Positions 6,901 through 14,406 of a stretch of 63,590 nucleotides of DNA are shown here, piece after piece. The position numbers and the translations under genes were made by a program. Origin of the DNA: Propionibacterium cyclohexanicum (GTDB lineage: Bacteria > Actinomycetota > Actinomycetes > Propionibacteriales > Propionibacteriaceae); the NCBI RefSeq assembly GCF_900111365.1, contig NZ_FOGZ01000019.1, positions 1 through 63,590 of the forward strand, written 5' to 3'. Under the pieces are notes generated by a model. It ran no database searches and had not been told where the DNA came from. It saw nothing but the letters and a program-made list of their open reading frames with translations. Numbering within the stretch: position 1 is the stretch's first letter; each line of letters begins with the position of its first letter.

Positions 6901-7799
6901 TGGACCCGGCCGCGTTGTTCGCCTCGGTCACCGGGATGGCCCTGCCTCGGGCGGCCGGGGTGCTGGCCGCATCCGGGCTGCCGGTGTTCCCGTGCGTGCC
7001 CGGCGGCAAGCGCCCGCTCACCTCGCATGGCTTCCAGGAGGCCAGCAACGATCTGTCGCGGGTCGCGGCGTGGTGGCGGCGCTGGCCGGGCGCGAACATC
7101 GGGGTGCCGACCGGGCGGGCCTCGGGGCTGGAGGTCGTCGACGTCGACCGGAAGGCGTCGGGCAGCGGGTTCCCAGCGTTGCACCGCGCGCGCGGCGCGG
7201 GCCTGATCGCGGGATGGCAGGCGGTGGTGCGCACGCCGTCTGGCGGCGCGCACCTCTACTTCCCCGCCGACCCATCCCGGCCGCAGCCGTCCTGGCAGGC
7301 CGCCGGTCCGCACATCGACTTCCGCGGCGAGAGCGGCTACGTCATCGTGCCGCCCTCGCACGTCGGTACCGGCGAGTCCCGAGCGGGCTACGTCGTGGCC
7401 GGTGGCCCCGACCGGGGCATCGCCGCAGTGGACGCGGCACGGCTGCGGGACTTCCTCGACCCGCGCCCCGAACCCTCGATGACGCGGGCTCGGGGCGTGA
7501 TCCGCGACGGGGACGCCGAGCGATTGGCCGCGTGGGTGGCGCTGCGCGGGGAGGGCGAGCGCAACCGCGGCCTGTTCTGGGCCGCATGCCGTCTCGCGGA
7601 GGCCGGCGTCGACCCCACGGTGACGATGGATGCGCTGGGTCCGGCGGCCGAGCACGCGGGCCTGCCGCCGCGGGAGGTCGCCGTGACGATCCGCTCCGCT
7701 TACCGCGCCGCGCTCGCTACACCGCGCGCGGGCGCCGCGTACGGGCAGGGCGAGGCGCCGCGGCGCGGGCGGCGGGTCGAGAGCCAGGTGCTCTCGTGA
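6900..7799 (+). CDS. Bifunctional DNA primase/polymerase (Prim-Pol)
   Basis: A 299-residue protein with an N-terminal AEP-type Prim-Pol domain: GLPVFPCVPGGKRPL, then ANIGVPTGRASGLEVVDVD carrying the catalytic acidic DxD, then TPSGGAHLYF and HIDFRGESGYVIVPPS. The C-terminal 90 residues are helical and resemble the primase-C region. No helicase domain is attached. It probably makes primers or copies the transferred strand after conjugation. It overlaps ardC by TGATG and the next gene by GTGA, so it is translationally coupled. The upstream GTG at 6897 is a less likely start. Confidence 0.87.
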   Translation: MDPAALFASVTGMALPRAAGVLAASGLPVFPCVPGGKRPLTSHGFQEASNDLSRVAAWWRRWPGANIGVPTGRASGLEVVDVDRKASGSGFPALHRARGAGLIAGWQAVVRTPSGGAHLYFPADPSRPQPSWQAAGPHIDFRGESGYVIVPPSHVGTGESRAGYVVAGGPDRGIAAVDAARLRDFLDPRPEPSMTRARGVIRDGDAERLAAWVALRGEGERNRGLFWAACRLAEAGVDPTVTMDALGPAAEHAGLPPREVAVTIRSAYRAALATPRAGAAYGQGEAPRRGRRVESQVLS

Positions 7800-8452
7800 T
7801 CCCCGGCACGCCGGCGAGCGGGCGGCTCGCGATGGTCACCGCCGTCGCCGGGACGGTGCTGATCGCCGCCGGCGCGTTCTGGCTGTCCTTCACCGCGCTC
7901 GCGGACCTCGCCCGGCGGTCCGGGGTGAACGCCGGGCAGGCATGGGCGTGGCCGGTGATCGTGGATGGGCTGATCGTGGTCGCCACGGTCGCCGTCGTCG
8001 CCCTGGCCGGCCAGCGAACGGCCTGGTATCCGTGGGGGCTGCTCGCCGGCGGGGCGCTCATCTCGGTCACCGCGAACGCGCTGCACGCGGTCGTCGCCGC
8101 TGATGCCGACATGCCCGGCGTGCTCGCCGCGTGCGTGGCCGCGGTTCCACCTCTCGTGCTGCTCGCCTCGACGCACCTGACGGTCGTGCTCGTCCGCTCT
8201 CAGCACAGCACGCCGGTCGCAGAGCTCGCACTGGAGCCCGCCGATTCGGCGGTGTCGGATGCGGCTGAGGCACGGGACCCGATGGGACGGCGCGGGGTCG
8301 CGGCGCGCCTTCGGGTGGAGGGTTGGTCGAACAAGCAGATCGCCCGGCACCTCGGCGTTGCCCCGTCCACTGTGGGCCGGTGGTTCGCCCATCCGGCCCT
8401 CGCTGCGGGAGCACCTGCCTTGCAGGAGACCGCAGAGGAGCTGAGCGAATGA
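7796..8452 (+). CDS. DUF2637 membrane protein with C-terminal helix-turn-helix
   Basis: A 218-residue protein starting at GTG 7796, whose start overlaps the preceding stop. Residues 1-135 contain about four hydrophobic helices with a WPVIVDGLIVVAT segment typical of DUF2637, a family common on actinobacterial plasmids and ICEs. The cytoplasmic tail (about 165-205) carries a resolvase-like HTH (GVAARLRVEGWSNKQIARHL...STVGRWF). Membrane attachment plus a DNA-binding tail suggests a role in anchoring or regulating element DNA, as with Streptomyces spread proteins. That role is inferred. ATGA couples it to the next gene. Confidence 0.75.
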   Translation: MIPGTPASGRLAMVTAVAGTVLIAAGAFWLSFTALADLARRSGVNAGQAWAWPVIVDGLIVVATVAVVALAGQRTAWYPWGLLAGGALISVTANALHAVVAADADMPGVLAACVAAVPPLVLLASTHLTVVLVRSQHSTPVAELALEPADSAVSDAAEARDPMGRRGVAARLRVEGWSNKQIARHLGVAPSTVGRWFAHPALAAGAPALQETAEELSE

Positions 8453-8874
8453 ACGACACCGAGCACACCGTCCCGCGCGGGCACGACGACGAGCCAGCCC
8501 GCACCCGCACACGTGAGGCGGAGCCGGGCGAGGCATCGGACCTGGCCCGACACCGCGACCCGTCCCTGACGAAGCAGGCAGCGACGACGACCGAAGTCGC
8601 GGCGAAGAAAAAGGCGCGTCCCGGCGTCGAGTGGGTGCGCCCCTCAGAGTTGCTGGTCTCTCGCGGTGGACGGATCGCGGGCCGGGGCATCAACTTCCAG
8701 GCCGAGCTCGCCCGCCGTGCCCGCCGGCTGCCCGGCCAGACCTACCGGGCGACCCGCTCCGGGGTGCAGTCGATGAGCGAGCGGGCGCGGAAGCTGCCGC
8801 CGGCATCGGCGTTCGGCCGCGGCGCCGGGGAGCGGTTCTCGTGGGTGTCGCGCTCCGGGGTCGGGCTGGGCTGA
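8449..8874 (+). CDS. Conserved ICE hypothetical protein
   Basis: A 141-residue protein, starting at the ATG that overlaps the DUF2637 stop (ATGA). The first 45 residues are charged and disordered-looking. The rest has a basic, helix-rich core (GVEWVRPSELLVSRGGRIAG... INFQAELARRARRLPGQT). No domain is recognised. The GVEWVRPSEL core and operon position suggest a conserved accessory of the ArdC/Prim-Pol operon, possibly DNA-binding given its net positive charge. Function unknown. Six bases separate its stop from an ATG at 8882, but the next gene more likely starts at 8957. Confidence 0.6.
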   Translation: MNDTEHTVPRGHDDEPARTRTREAEPGEASDLARHRDPSLTKQAATTTEVAAKKKARPGVEWVRPSELLVSRGGRIAGRGINFQAELARRARRLPGQTYRATRSGVQSMSERARKLPPASAFGRGAGERFSWVSRSGVGLG

Positions 8875-8928
8875 GGTAGCCATGAGCACCCCCGGCACCA
8901 CGACGACAACGGTTGCTGGGGGCCGTGT

Positions 8929-8939
8929 GCGCACCTGCC
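8929..8939 (+). repeat. Recurrent motif GCGCACCTGCC, copy upstream of the gene at 8957
   Basis: Exact copy of the 11-mer, here only 28 nt before the start codon. GCACCT at 8931-8936 is complementary to AGGTGC at 8947-8952, which includes part of the ribosome binding site AGGAGG at 8944-8949. A small hairpin could therefore mask this site. Confidence 0.5.
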
Positions 8940-8956
8940 GTTCAGGAGGTGCCGTG

Positions 8957-9820
8957 ATGCCGACACGACTGGACGGCCGCGAGTCTCGGGCGAGGTTCGA
9001 GGACCCGGAGGGGCTGCGCGCCCTGCTCGACCGTCTGCACGCGGCCGGGCGTGGTTCGTGGCGGGATGACCCGGAGGCCGCGGCGCTGATGCGGCATGCG
9101 GCCGAGAAGTACGCGGCACTTGCCCGCCGGCACGGGCTGGACCCGTGGGAGGCGGCCGCTGCGGCGTTCGACGCGATGCGCTCCGCCTCGGTGCGCCGGG
9201 CCGAGGACCCGTGGGCGATGGTGACCCGCGCGGTGCAGGTGACCTGCATCGCCGAGGAGCGAGCCAACGGCCTGCTGTGCTCGGTGCATCAGGCCCGCAG
9301 GCCCCGCTACTCGGTGTTCCATGACGCGGAGCGGTTCAGCGACCGGGAGAACCTGCTGACCGACTACCACCCCGCCTTCCGCGTCGAGGACCCCGAGCCC
9401 GACGACGAGGGCGAGCCGGGTGCCGGGCCGGAGCCGTCGACCAGCGCGGCGACGGCGGTGGAGGACGCGATCGCGTTGCTGGCCCTGCTCGGCTGGGAGC
9501 CTGGCATCGCGCGCGCCGGGGTGGAGTTCGTCGCCTCCCGGCTGGCCGAAGCCGCATCTCGATCCTCAGCGTTCGAGGTGCTGCGCCGCGACCGGCACGC
9601 CCGCGCCCTGCTCGATCTCCCCGGTGCGTCGTGGACGACGCTGCTGCGGACCCTCCTCGGCTCGCCGGACACCGCGCTCGCGCACACCAACGCCGGGCGC
9701 GGGGTGCTGCTGCGCCTGTTGATCGGCGAGCCGCTGCGTGCCCTCCTGCTCGATGACGAGCTGGTGCGGGCGGTGAGTCTCGCCGCCCCGCGCCGACCCC
9801 GCGGGGGTGAGCAGGGATGA
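8957..9820 (+). CDS. Conserved ICE hypothetical protein
   Basis: A 287-residue protein whose ATG at 8957 follows AGGAGG (8944-8949) at a good distance. An in-frame ATG at 8882 would put the binding site inside the gene and is less likely. The sequence is helical and acidic. The segment at about 40-105 (AAEKYAALARRHGLDPWEAAAAAFDAM... DPWAMVTRAV) looks vaguely like sigma-factor region 2, but no promoter-recognition motif is convincing. It overlaps the ParB-like gene (ATGA), so the two are co-translated. A role in regulation or partition is possible but unproven. Confidence 0.6.
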   Translation: MPTRLDGRESRARFEDPEGLRALLDRLHAAGRGSWRDDPEAAALMRHAAEKYAALARRHGLDPWEAAAAAFDAMRSASVRRAEDPWAMVTRAVQVTCIAEERANGLLCSVHQARRPRYSVFHDAERFSDRENLLTDYHPAFRVEDPEPDDEGEPGAGPEPSTSAATAVEDAIALLALLGWEPGIARAGVEFVASRLAEAASRSSAFEVLRRDRHARALLDLPGASWTTLLRTLLGSPDTALAHTNAGRGVLLRLLIGEPLRALLLDDELVRAVSLAAPRRPRGGEQG

Positions 9821-10887
9821 GCGCGCCTGCCGGGTACATCGAGTTGGAGCGGACCGTCGACTCGATCACGGTCGGGCGACGCCACCGTGAGGACCTGGGC
9901 GACCTTGACCCGCTGGTCGCCTCGATCCGCCGCGACGGCCTGCTCCAGCCGATCACGATCACCCCGGACGGGCACCTGATCTGCGGTGCCCGGCGTCTGG
10001 CGGCGATCAAGCGGCTGGGCTGGAAGACGGTGAACGTGTGGGTGCGGTCGGGCATCTCCGACCGGCTCGGGCAGCTCCTGGCGGAGCAGGACGACAACCT
10101 GCTTCACAAGCCGCTCACCCAGTTGGAGGCCGCCGCCCTCTACCGGGAGCTGAAGGAATTGCTCGCGGAGGACGCCGCACGCCGGCAGGAGGCGACCCGG
10201 TTCCGGGCCGTCGGCGAGGGCGGAGAGGACGGTGGTGCCAACTTGGCACCACCGCAGAACCCGGCGGGCAAGACCCGCGCGCAGGCGGCGCAGATGGTCA
10301 CCGGCCGTAACTCCTACACGACCCTGGAACGCATCGGCCGGCTCCAGGACCTCGCCGCCGATCAGACTCAGTCCGAGCGGGTGCGTCAGCGCGCCGCCGA
10401 GGAGCTGGCGCTGATCCAGGCCGGCGGCGGCGTGTTCGCCTCGCACCAGCGGATCAACGCCGAGCTGTCGCTGGCCGAGCTCGACCAGCTTGCCGCCGAC
10501 GCCGCTCAGCCCGCCGGCGTGCGCGAGCAGGCATGGGCGGAGGCTGCCGCGATCCGCGACGCCGCGCAGGCGGGGAAGGCCGCGGAGCTGGAGCGCCTGG
10601 CGGATGCGGCCCTCGCCCGCGTCAAGGCGAGCAAGGGCCGGGGCAAGGCGAAGCGGCCGGCGCTCACGGCGGTTGTGCCGGGCGAGCCGGTGCCGTTCCC
10701 GCTGCGGGTGTTCGTCCTGACTTGGGACGAGCTCGACGGGTGGTGGTCGCACTACGACCCGGCTGAGGTCGGCCCGGCGCTGACGGCCGAGCAGTGGGCA
10801 CGGTTCGAGGCGACCGTGACCGGCACCGTCGCCTTCGCGGACGCGGCACGCATCGCACGCAAGGACGAGACCGAACGCACCGCCTGA
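9817..10887 (+). CDS. ParB-like nuclease-domain protein
   Basis: A 356-residue protein with an N-terminal ParB/Srx-type domain: DLDPLVASIRRDGLLQPITI, then the signature G(A)RRLAAIKRLGW at about residues 57-68, then NLLHKPLTQLEAAALYRELK. A central HTH-like region (KTRAQAAQMVTGRNSYTTLERIG) and a long helical tail follow. In ICEs such proteins act as partition or regulatory CTP-dependent DNA binders. No ParA gene is seen nearby, so regulation is as likely as segregation. It is coupled to the preceding gene by ATGA. Confidence 0.85.
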   Translation: MSAPAGYIELERTVDSITVGRRHREDLGDLDPLVASIRRDGLLQPITITPDGHLICGARRLAAIKRLGWKTVNVWVRSGISDRLGQLLAEQDDNLLHKPLTQLEAAALYRELKELLAEDAARRQEATRFRAVGEGGEDGGANLAPPQNPAGKTRAQAAQMVTGRNSYTTLERIGRLQDLAADQTQSERVRQRAAEELALIQAGGGVFASHQRINAELSLAELDQLAADAAQPAGVREQAWAEAAAIRDAAQAGKAAELERLADAALARVKASKGRGKAKRPALTAVVPGEPVPFPLRVFVLTWDELDGWWSHYDPAEVGPALTAEQWARFEATVTGTVAFADAARIARKDETERTA

Positions 10888-10907
10888 TCGGACCTCCGGG
10901 CGGCGGG

Positions 10908-10918
10908 GCGCACCTGCC
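10908..10918 (+). repeat. Recurrent motif GCGCACCTGCC, 48 nt before the start at 10956
   Basis: Exact copy, starting 48 nt upstream of the ATG at 10956. TGCCT at 10915-10919 could pair with AGGCA at 10948-10952, which overlaps the ribosome binding site GGAGG. Confidence 0.55.
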
Positions 10919-10955
10919 TTGCGACAACGCTTCGTCCGCACTCCCGGAGGCACCA

Positions 10956-11642
10956 ATGGATCAGCCCGCCGAGCCCCGCCGTCACCGCCGCCTGCTCATC
11001 GCCGCCATCGCCGGTGGCCTCGCCCTGCTGGTCGCGGTCGGCGTCGGCATCTACGGGCTCGTCCGCGGCCCCGGCGACACCCGCCCGGACCCGGCGCGGT
11101 CCGGCACCGTCGCCACGAGTCCGGCCGCGCCGTCGAGCACGCCGGCAGGGCCGGCACGGCTGCCGGCGACCGGGGATGCGGAGGCGTTCGCCCGTGCGGT
11201 CGCCGAGGCGCTGTTCACCTGGGACACCCTCTCCGGCGCAGCCCCGGCCGATTACGCGCAGGTGCTCGCGGATGTGGCCGACACCTCGGAGGCTGGCGCG
11301 CTCGCCTCCGACGTGCGCGCCTACCTCCCGACCGCGGAGGCGTGGGCGCAGCTCACGACCTATCAGACCCGCCAGTGGCTCACCATCGACACCGCGGCCG
11401 TGCCCGAGGCGTGGACGACCGCCGAGGCGCAGGCCGCACCCGGCCAGCTCCCGCAAGGGGCGGCCGCCTACACGATCACCGGGACCCGGCACCGCTCCGG
11501 CATCTGGGGCACGGAGCCGGTGGAGGCGTCCCGGCCGGTGTCGTTCACGGTGTTCCTTGTCTGCGCGCCGCCGGCGCCGGAGTTCCGCGTCGGCCTGTGC
11601 CGCCTGCTGCGGCTCTCCGAGCTCGACAACCCGCTGCGCTGA
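10956..11642 (+). CDS. TcpC/VirB8-like conjugal transfer protein
   Basis: A 228-residue bitopic membrane protein: a short basic N-terminus, one transmembrane helix (about residues 13-36), a Pro/Ala/Ser linker, and an extracytoplasmic domain of about 160 residues. Size, topology and position at the head of the type IV secretion genes fit TcpC/VirB8-like scaffold proteins of Gram-positive conjugation systems. There is no short catalytic motif to confirm this. ATG 10956 follows GGAGG (10946-10950). The next gene starts 17 bp downstream. Confidence 0.6.
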   Translation: MDQPAEPRRHRRLLIAAIAGGLALLVAVGVGIYGLVRGPGDTRPDPARSGTVATSPAAPSSTPAGPARLPATGDAEAFARAVAEALFTWDTLSGAAPADYAQVLADVADTSEAGALASDVRAYLPTAEAWAQLTTYQTRQWLTIDTAAVPEAWTTAEAQAAPGQLPQGAAAYTITGTRHRSGIWGTEPVEASRPVSFTVFLVCAPPAPEFRVGLCRLLRLSELDNPLR

Positions 11643-11659
11643 ACGGCGGCCCCACGGTG

Positions 11660-12829
11660 ATGAAGAAGCTGATCGCGATCGCGGTCGCCCTGACCTTCCT
11701 CGGCCCGTCCACGGCGCTGCTCGGCGTCGGGGTGCTGATGAACCCGGCCGCGACCGCGACCTGCGTCTCGTCGTCGCTGATCGTCGGCCCGGTGCCCGAC
11801 TCGCTGACCGCGACCACGAGGAACGGCGAGACGGTCACGCTGAACAGAACCCAGCTCACCCACGCCGCCACGATCATCACGGTCGGCGCCCAGACGGCCG
11901 GCGTCGGCCGGCCCGGCGTCGTCATCGCGCTCATGGCCGCGCTCACCGAATCCTCGCTGCGAATGCTCGCCAACACGAGCGCCTACCCCGAGTCTGCCGG
12001 CTACCCGAACGACGGCAACGGCGGCGATCACGACAGCCTCGGGCTGTTCCAGATGCGCCCCGCAAGCGGGTGGGGCACCGTCGCGGAGCTCATGGACCCG
12101 ACCTACCAGGCCCGCGCCTTCTTCGGCGGCGAGTCCGGCCCGAACTACCCGAGCCCGCGCGGCCTGCTCGATATCCCCGGCTGGCAGGGCATGGACCCCG
12201 GCGCCGCGGCGCAGGCCGTCGAGGTGAGCGCCTACCCGGACAGGTATCAGAACTACCAGCCCGTCGCCGAGGCGATCCTGACCGCCCTCACCCGGCCCGC
12301 CGCCTCCGGAGGCGGCGGAAGCGACACGGTCATGCCCGAGACGACGCGCCTCGTGTTCCCGCTCCCCGAGGGGAGCTGGGTGCGGACCAGCCCGTTCGGG
12401 TGGCGGAACGACCCGATCACCGGCGAGCGGCGCTTCCACTCCGGCAGCGACTTCGCCGCCCCGGACGGAACCCCCATCTACGCCGTCGCTGACGGCGTGG
12501 TCGTGCGCGCCGGATACACCGACTCCGGCGGCGGGGTCATCGTCATCGAGCACACCGTCCAGGGCCAGCGCGTCGCCTCCTATTACATCCACATGTGGCA
12601 GGACGGCATCTACGTCTCCGAAGGCGAGACCGTCACCGCCGGCCAGCACATCGGCGATGTCGGCTCCTCGGGGCACTCGACCGGGCCTCATCTGCATCTG
12701 GAGATCCATCCCGGCGGGTACGGCGCCGAGGCCGTCGACGCCGACGCCTGGCTCACCGAGCACGGCGCCGAGGGCATCACCGCAGGCGACGCCGCCCCAG
12801 CCGCTTGCACGGCGGGAGGGCTGCGCTGA
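11660..12829 (+). CDS. Bifunctional cell-wall hydrolase: lysozyme-like + M23 endopeptidase (VirB1-like)
   Basis: A 389-residue exported protein with an N-terminal signal or anchor helix (about residues 1-30). Residues 70-215 form a lysozyme/transglycosylase-like domain (VIALMAALTESSLR ... DSLGLFQMRPASGWG) with a probable catalytic Glu in TESS. Residues 235-375 form a LasA/M23 metalloendopeptidase with zinc ligands H260 and D264 (HSGSD) and HLH at 344-346. It should cut both glycan and peptide cross-links to open the wall for the conjugation channel. The stop overlaps the next start (TGATG). GTG 11657 is an alternative start. Confidence 0.88.
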   Translation: MKKLIAIAVALTFLGPSTALLGVGVLMNPAATATCVSSSLIVGPVPDSLTATTRNGETVTLNRTQLTHAATIITVGAQTAGVGRPGVVIALMAALTESSLRMLANTSAYPESAGYPNDGNGGDHDSLGLFQMRPASGWGTVAELMDPTYQARAFFGGESGPNYPSPRGLLDIPGWQGMDPGAAAQAVEVSAYPDRYQNYQPVAEAILTALTRPAASGGGGSDTVMPETTRLVFPLPEGSWVRTSPFGWRNDPITGERRFHSGSDFAAPDGTPIYAVADGVVVRAGYTDSGGGVIVIEHTVQGQRVASYYIHMWQDGIYVSEGETVTAGQHIGDVGSSGHSTGPHLHLEIHPGGYGAEAVDADAWLTEHGAEGITAGDAAPAACTAGGLR

Positions 12830-13095
12830 TGGACGTGTTCCCCGACTTCGGCGGCGTCGGCGGCGCGACCGACCTGCGCTCCATCGTCGGCGCGCTGCTC
12901 ATGTTCGTCCTAGTCACCGCCGTCCTCATGCTCATCGTCTGCGCGATCGTGTGGGCCGTCGCCTCCGCCCACGGCAACTACCACGCCGCCACGAGAGCCC
13001 GCACCGGCCTGTGGGTCGCGGTCGGTGCCGCCGCCCTGGCCGGCGCCGGGGTCGCGTGGCTCAACTTCCTGCTCGACGTCGGCACGCGCCTGTAG
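12829..13095 (+). CDS. DUF6112-like small membrane protein (copy 1)
   Basis: An 88-residue protein with two transmembrane helices (about residues 20-46 and 60-83). The pattern DLRSIVGALL...VLMLIVCAIVWA ... GLWVAVGAAALAGAGVAWLN is, as I recall, DUF6112. Size and topology resemble VirB2 or VirB3-type subunits, so a channel role is likely. It is paralogous to the protein at 14097: both keep LR-IVGA, LIV-AIVW, GAA--GA-V--NF--VG. It is translationally coupled to the wall hydrolase. Confidence 0.65.
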   Translation: MDVFPDFGGVGGATDLRSIVGALLMFVLVTAVLMLIVCAIVWAVASAHGNYHAATRARTGLWVAVGAAALAGAGVAWLNFLLDVGTRL

Positions 13096-13108
13096 GAGCC
13101 CGCCGCGA

Positions 13109-13963
13109 CTAGTCCTCCTGGACCTTGCCAATCTCGCACTTGTCGAGGAGCCGGGCGAGGTAGCTGTAGGCGGCAAGCCGCTCCATCGCTTCCTGCTCGC
13201 CGAGTTCGTCGCGGGTATGCGTCGTGACGTTGCGGATGGTGAGGTTCAGGCCCGTGGCGAGGCTGTTGAGCGCTTTCGTCAATGGCTCCAGACCTCCACG
13301 CATGCTCTTGGTGGTCTTGTCGCTGGGGTCTCCTGGCCATGTCAGCTTCGGTCGTCCCTGTTCTGGATCGCCTGGTGAGAGCGTCTGCTGCCAGAACACG
13401 GTGTCGTTGACGTCGGTGCGGCCGAGCTTCGTCTTCCAGTGAACTGTGAGTGCTTCGGACGCCTCGCGCACCGCAACGCGGTACTGATGCGTCGTCCAGT
13501 GAGCCGCCGCGGCCGACCAGACGATCGGGTGGAGCTGGGACGGTGCGAAGCCGGGGATACCGGATTCCTCGGCGGCTTCCGCTTCCGAGATGAGCGTGTG
13601 CAGCCGGCCTCGGATTGTCGCGGCGGTCGTGCGGATGTCCTGCGGTGCGATCAGCGCCTTCGGCGCGGACATCAGCGACCAGTTGGCGATCGGGTCGATG
13701 GCGCCGATGCCGGCGACCGCGATGTGCGCGCCGGTCACCGAGACGGCGCGTGCGGCTGCACCGGCGGCCTCCGCGACGTCGAGTTCGAGGCTCCGCACCT
13801 TCGCGGCGTCCTGGCGGTCTTTCGTCCAGACGGTCGGCATCAGGCCACGGGAGCTCATGTGATCGGACTCGACCTGCGTGACCATCCACGCCTCGAAAGC
13901 CCGCTCGAAGTCCTCGACCGCGGCGAGCAGTCGCCGCAGATAGTCCGCACCGTAGACCGCCAC
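13109..13963 (-). CDS. HEPN-type (Ymh/TIGR02391) protein, probable defence cargo
   Basis: A 284-residue protein from GTG 13963, chosen because AAGGAG (plus 13972-13977) lies 8 nt before it; ATG 13999 would be upstream of that site. The C-terminal half has the Ymh/TIGR02391 pattern: LHPIVWSAAAAHWTTHQYRVAV, then KLGRTDVND, then TIRNVTTH near the end. R244-x4-H249 is a canonical HEPN RNase motif. HEPN proteins are often toxins or abortive-infection effectors. The gene is antisense to, and framed by, two DUF6112-like transfer genes; its stop is 13 bp from the first one's stop. No partner antitoxin is seen. Confidence 0.72.
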   Translation of the reverse strand: MAVYGADYLRRLLAAVEDFERAFEAWMVTQVESDHMSSRGLMPTVWTKDRQDAAKVRSLELDVAEAAGAAARAVSVTGAHIAVAGIGAIDPIANWSLMSAPKALIAPQDIRTTAATIRGRLHTLISEAEAAEESGIPGFAPSQLHPIVWSAAAAHWTTHQYRVAVREASEALTVHWKTKLGRTDVNDTVFWQQTLSPGDPEQGRPKLTWPGDPSDKTTKSMRGGLEPLTKALNSLATGLNLTIRNVTTHTRDELGEQEAMERLAAYSYLARLLDKCEIGKVQED

Positions 13964-14048
13964 GCCAGTCGCTCCTTCTCTGCGGCGCCGTCGAAGCACC
14001 CGCAGCCCTCAGCAAACCACCTGCCTCCGACGTTACTGGCCAGCGCTG

Positions 14049-14059
14049 GCGCACCTGAC
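14049..14059 (+). repeat. Recurrent motif, copy GCGCACCTGAC 48 nt before the start at 14097
   Basis: Ten of eleven bases match GCGCACCTGCC. It starts exactly 48 nt before the GTG at 14097, the same distance as the copies at 10908 and 17355. It falls just upstream of the antisense HEPN gene's promoter side, which suggests that transfer transcription restarts here. Confidence 0.45.
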
Positions 14060-14096
14060 TGCCGAGAACTCATCTCGACCAGTCAAGGGAGCAACC

Positions 14097-14366
14097 GTGA
14101 TCGACATCGACCCCAACGGGACCGGCCTGCCGGGCATCGAGCAACTGCGCATCATCGTCGGCGCGGTGATGACCGTGGGCCTCATCCTCAGCGTCTTGGC
14201 CTTGATCGTCTCGGCGATCGTGTGGGGCTTCGGCGCGAACAGCAGCAACCCACACTTGGCCTCGCGCGGCAAGGTGGGCGTCCTGGTCTCCTGCGGGGCC
14301 GCGATCATCTGCGGCGCGTCGGTGACGCTCGTGAACTTCTTCTGGAACGTGGGCCAGGCGGTATGA
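14097..14366 (+). CDS. DUF6112-like small membrane protein (copy 2)
   Basis: An 89-residue protein starting at GTG 14097, preceded by AAGGGAG. It has two transmembrane helices and is clearly related to the 88-residue protein at 12829. Both share the LR(S/I)IVGA start, the LIVxAIVW helix and the GAA...NF...VG end, so they arose by duplication or serve as two related channel subunits. It lies 40 bp upstream of the VirB6/TrbL-like gene. Confidence 0.62.
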   Translation: MIDIDPNGTGLPGIEQLRIIVGAVMTVGLILSVLALIVSAIVWGFGANSSNPHLASRGKVGVLVSCGAAIICGASVTLVNFFWNVGQAV

Positions 14367-14406
14367 GCCGCCCGGAGCACAGCTCGGCAGACCGGGAGCC
14401 GGGCCG

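Noticed and set aside
9364-10956. 530-codon open frame on the minus strand opposite the ParB-like gene
   Set aside because: No motifs, and the opposite strand has a coherent operon with overlapping start and stop codons. Similar antisense frames at 11468-12763 and 23969-25708 were dropped for the same reason.
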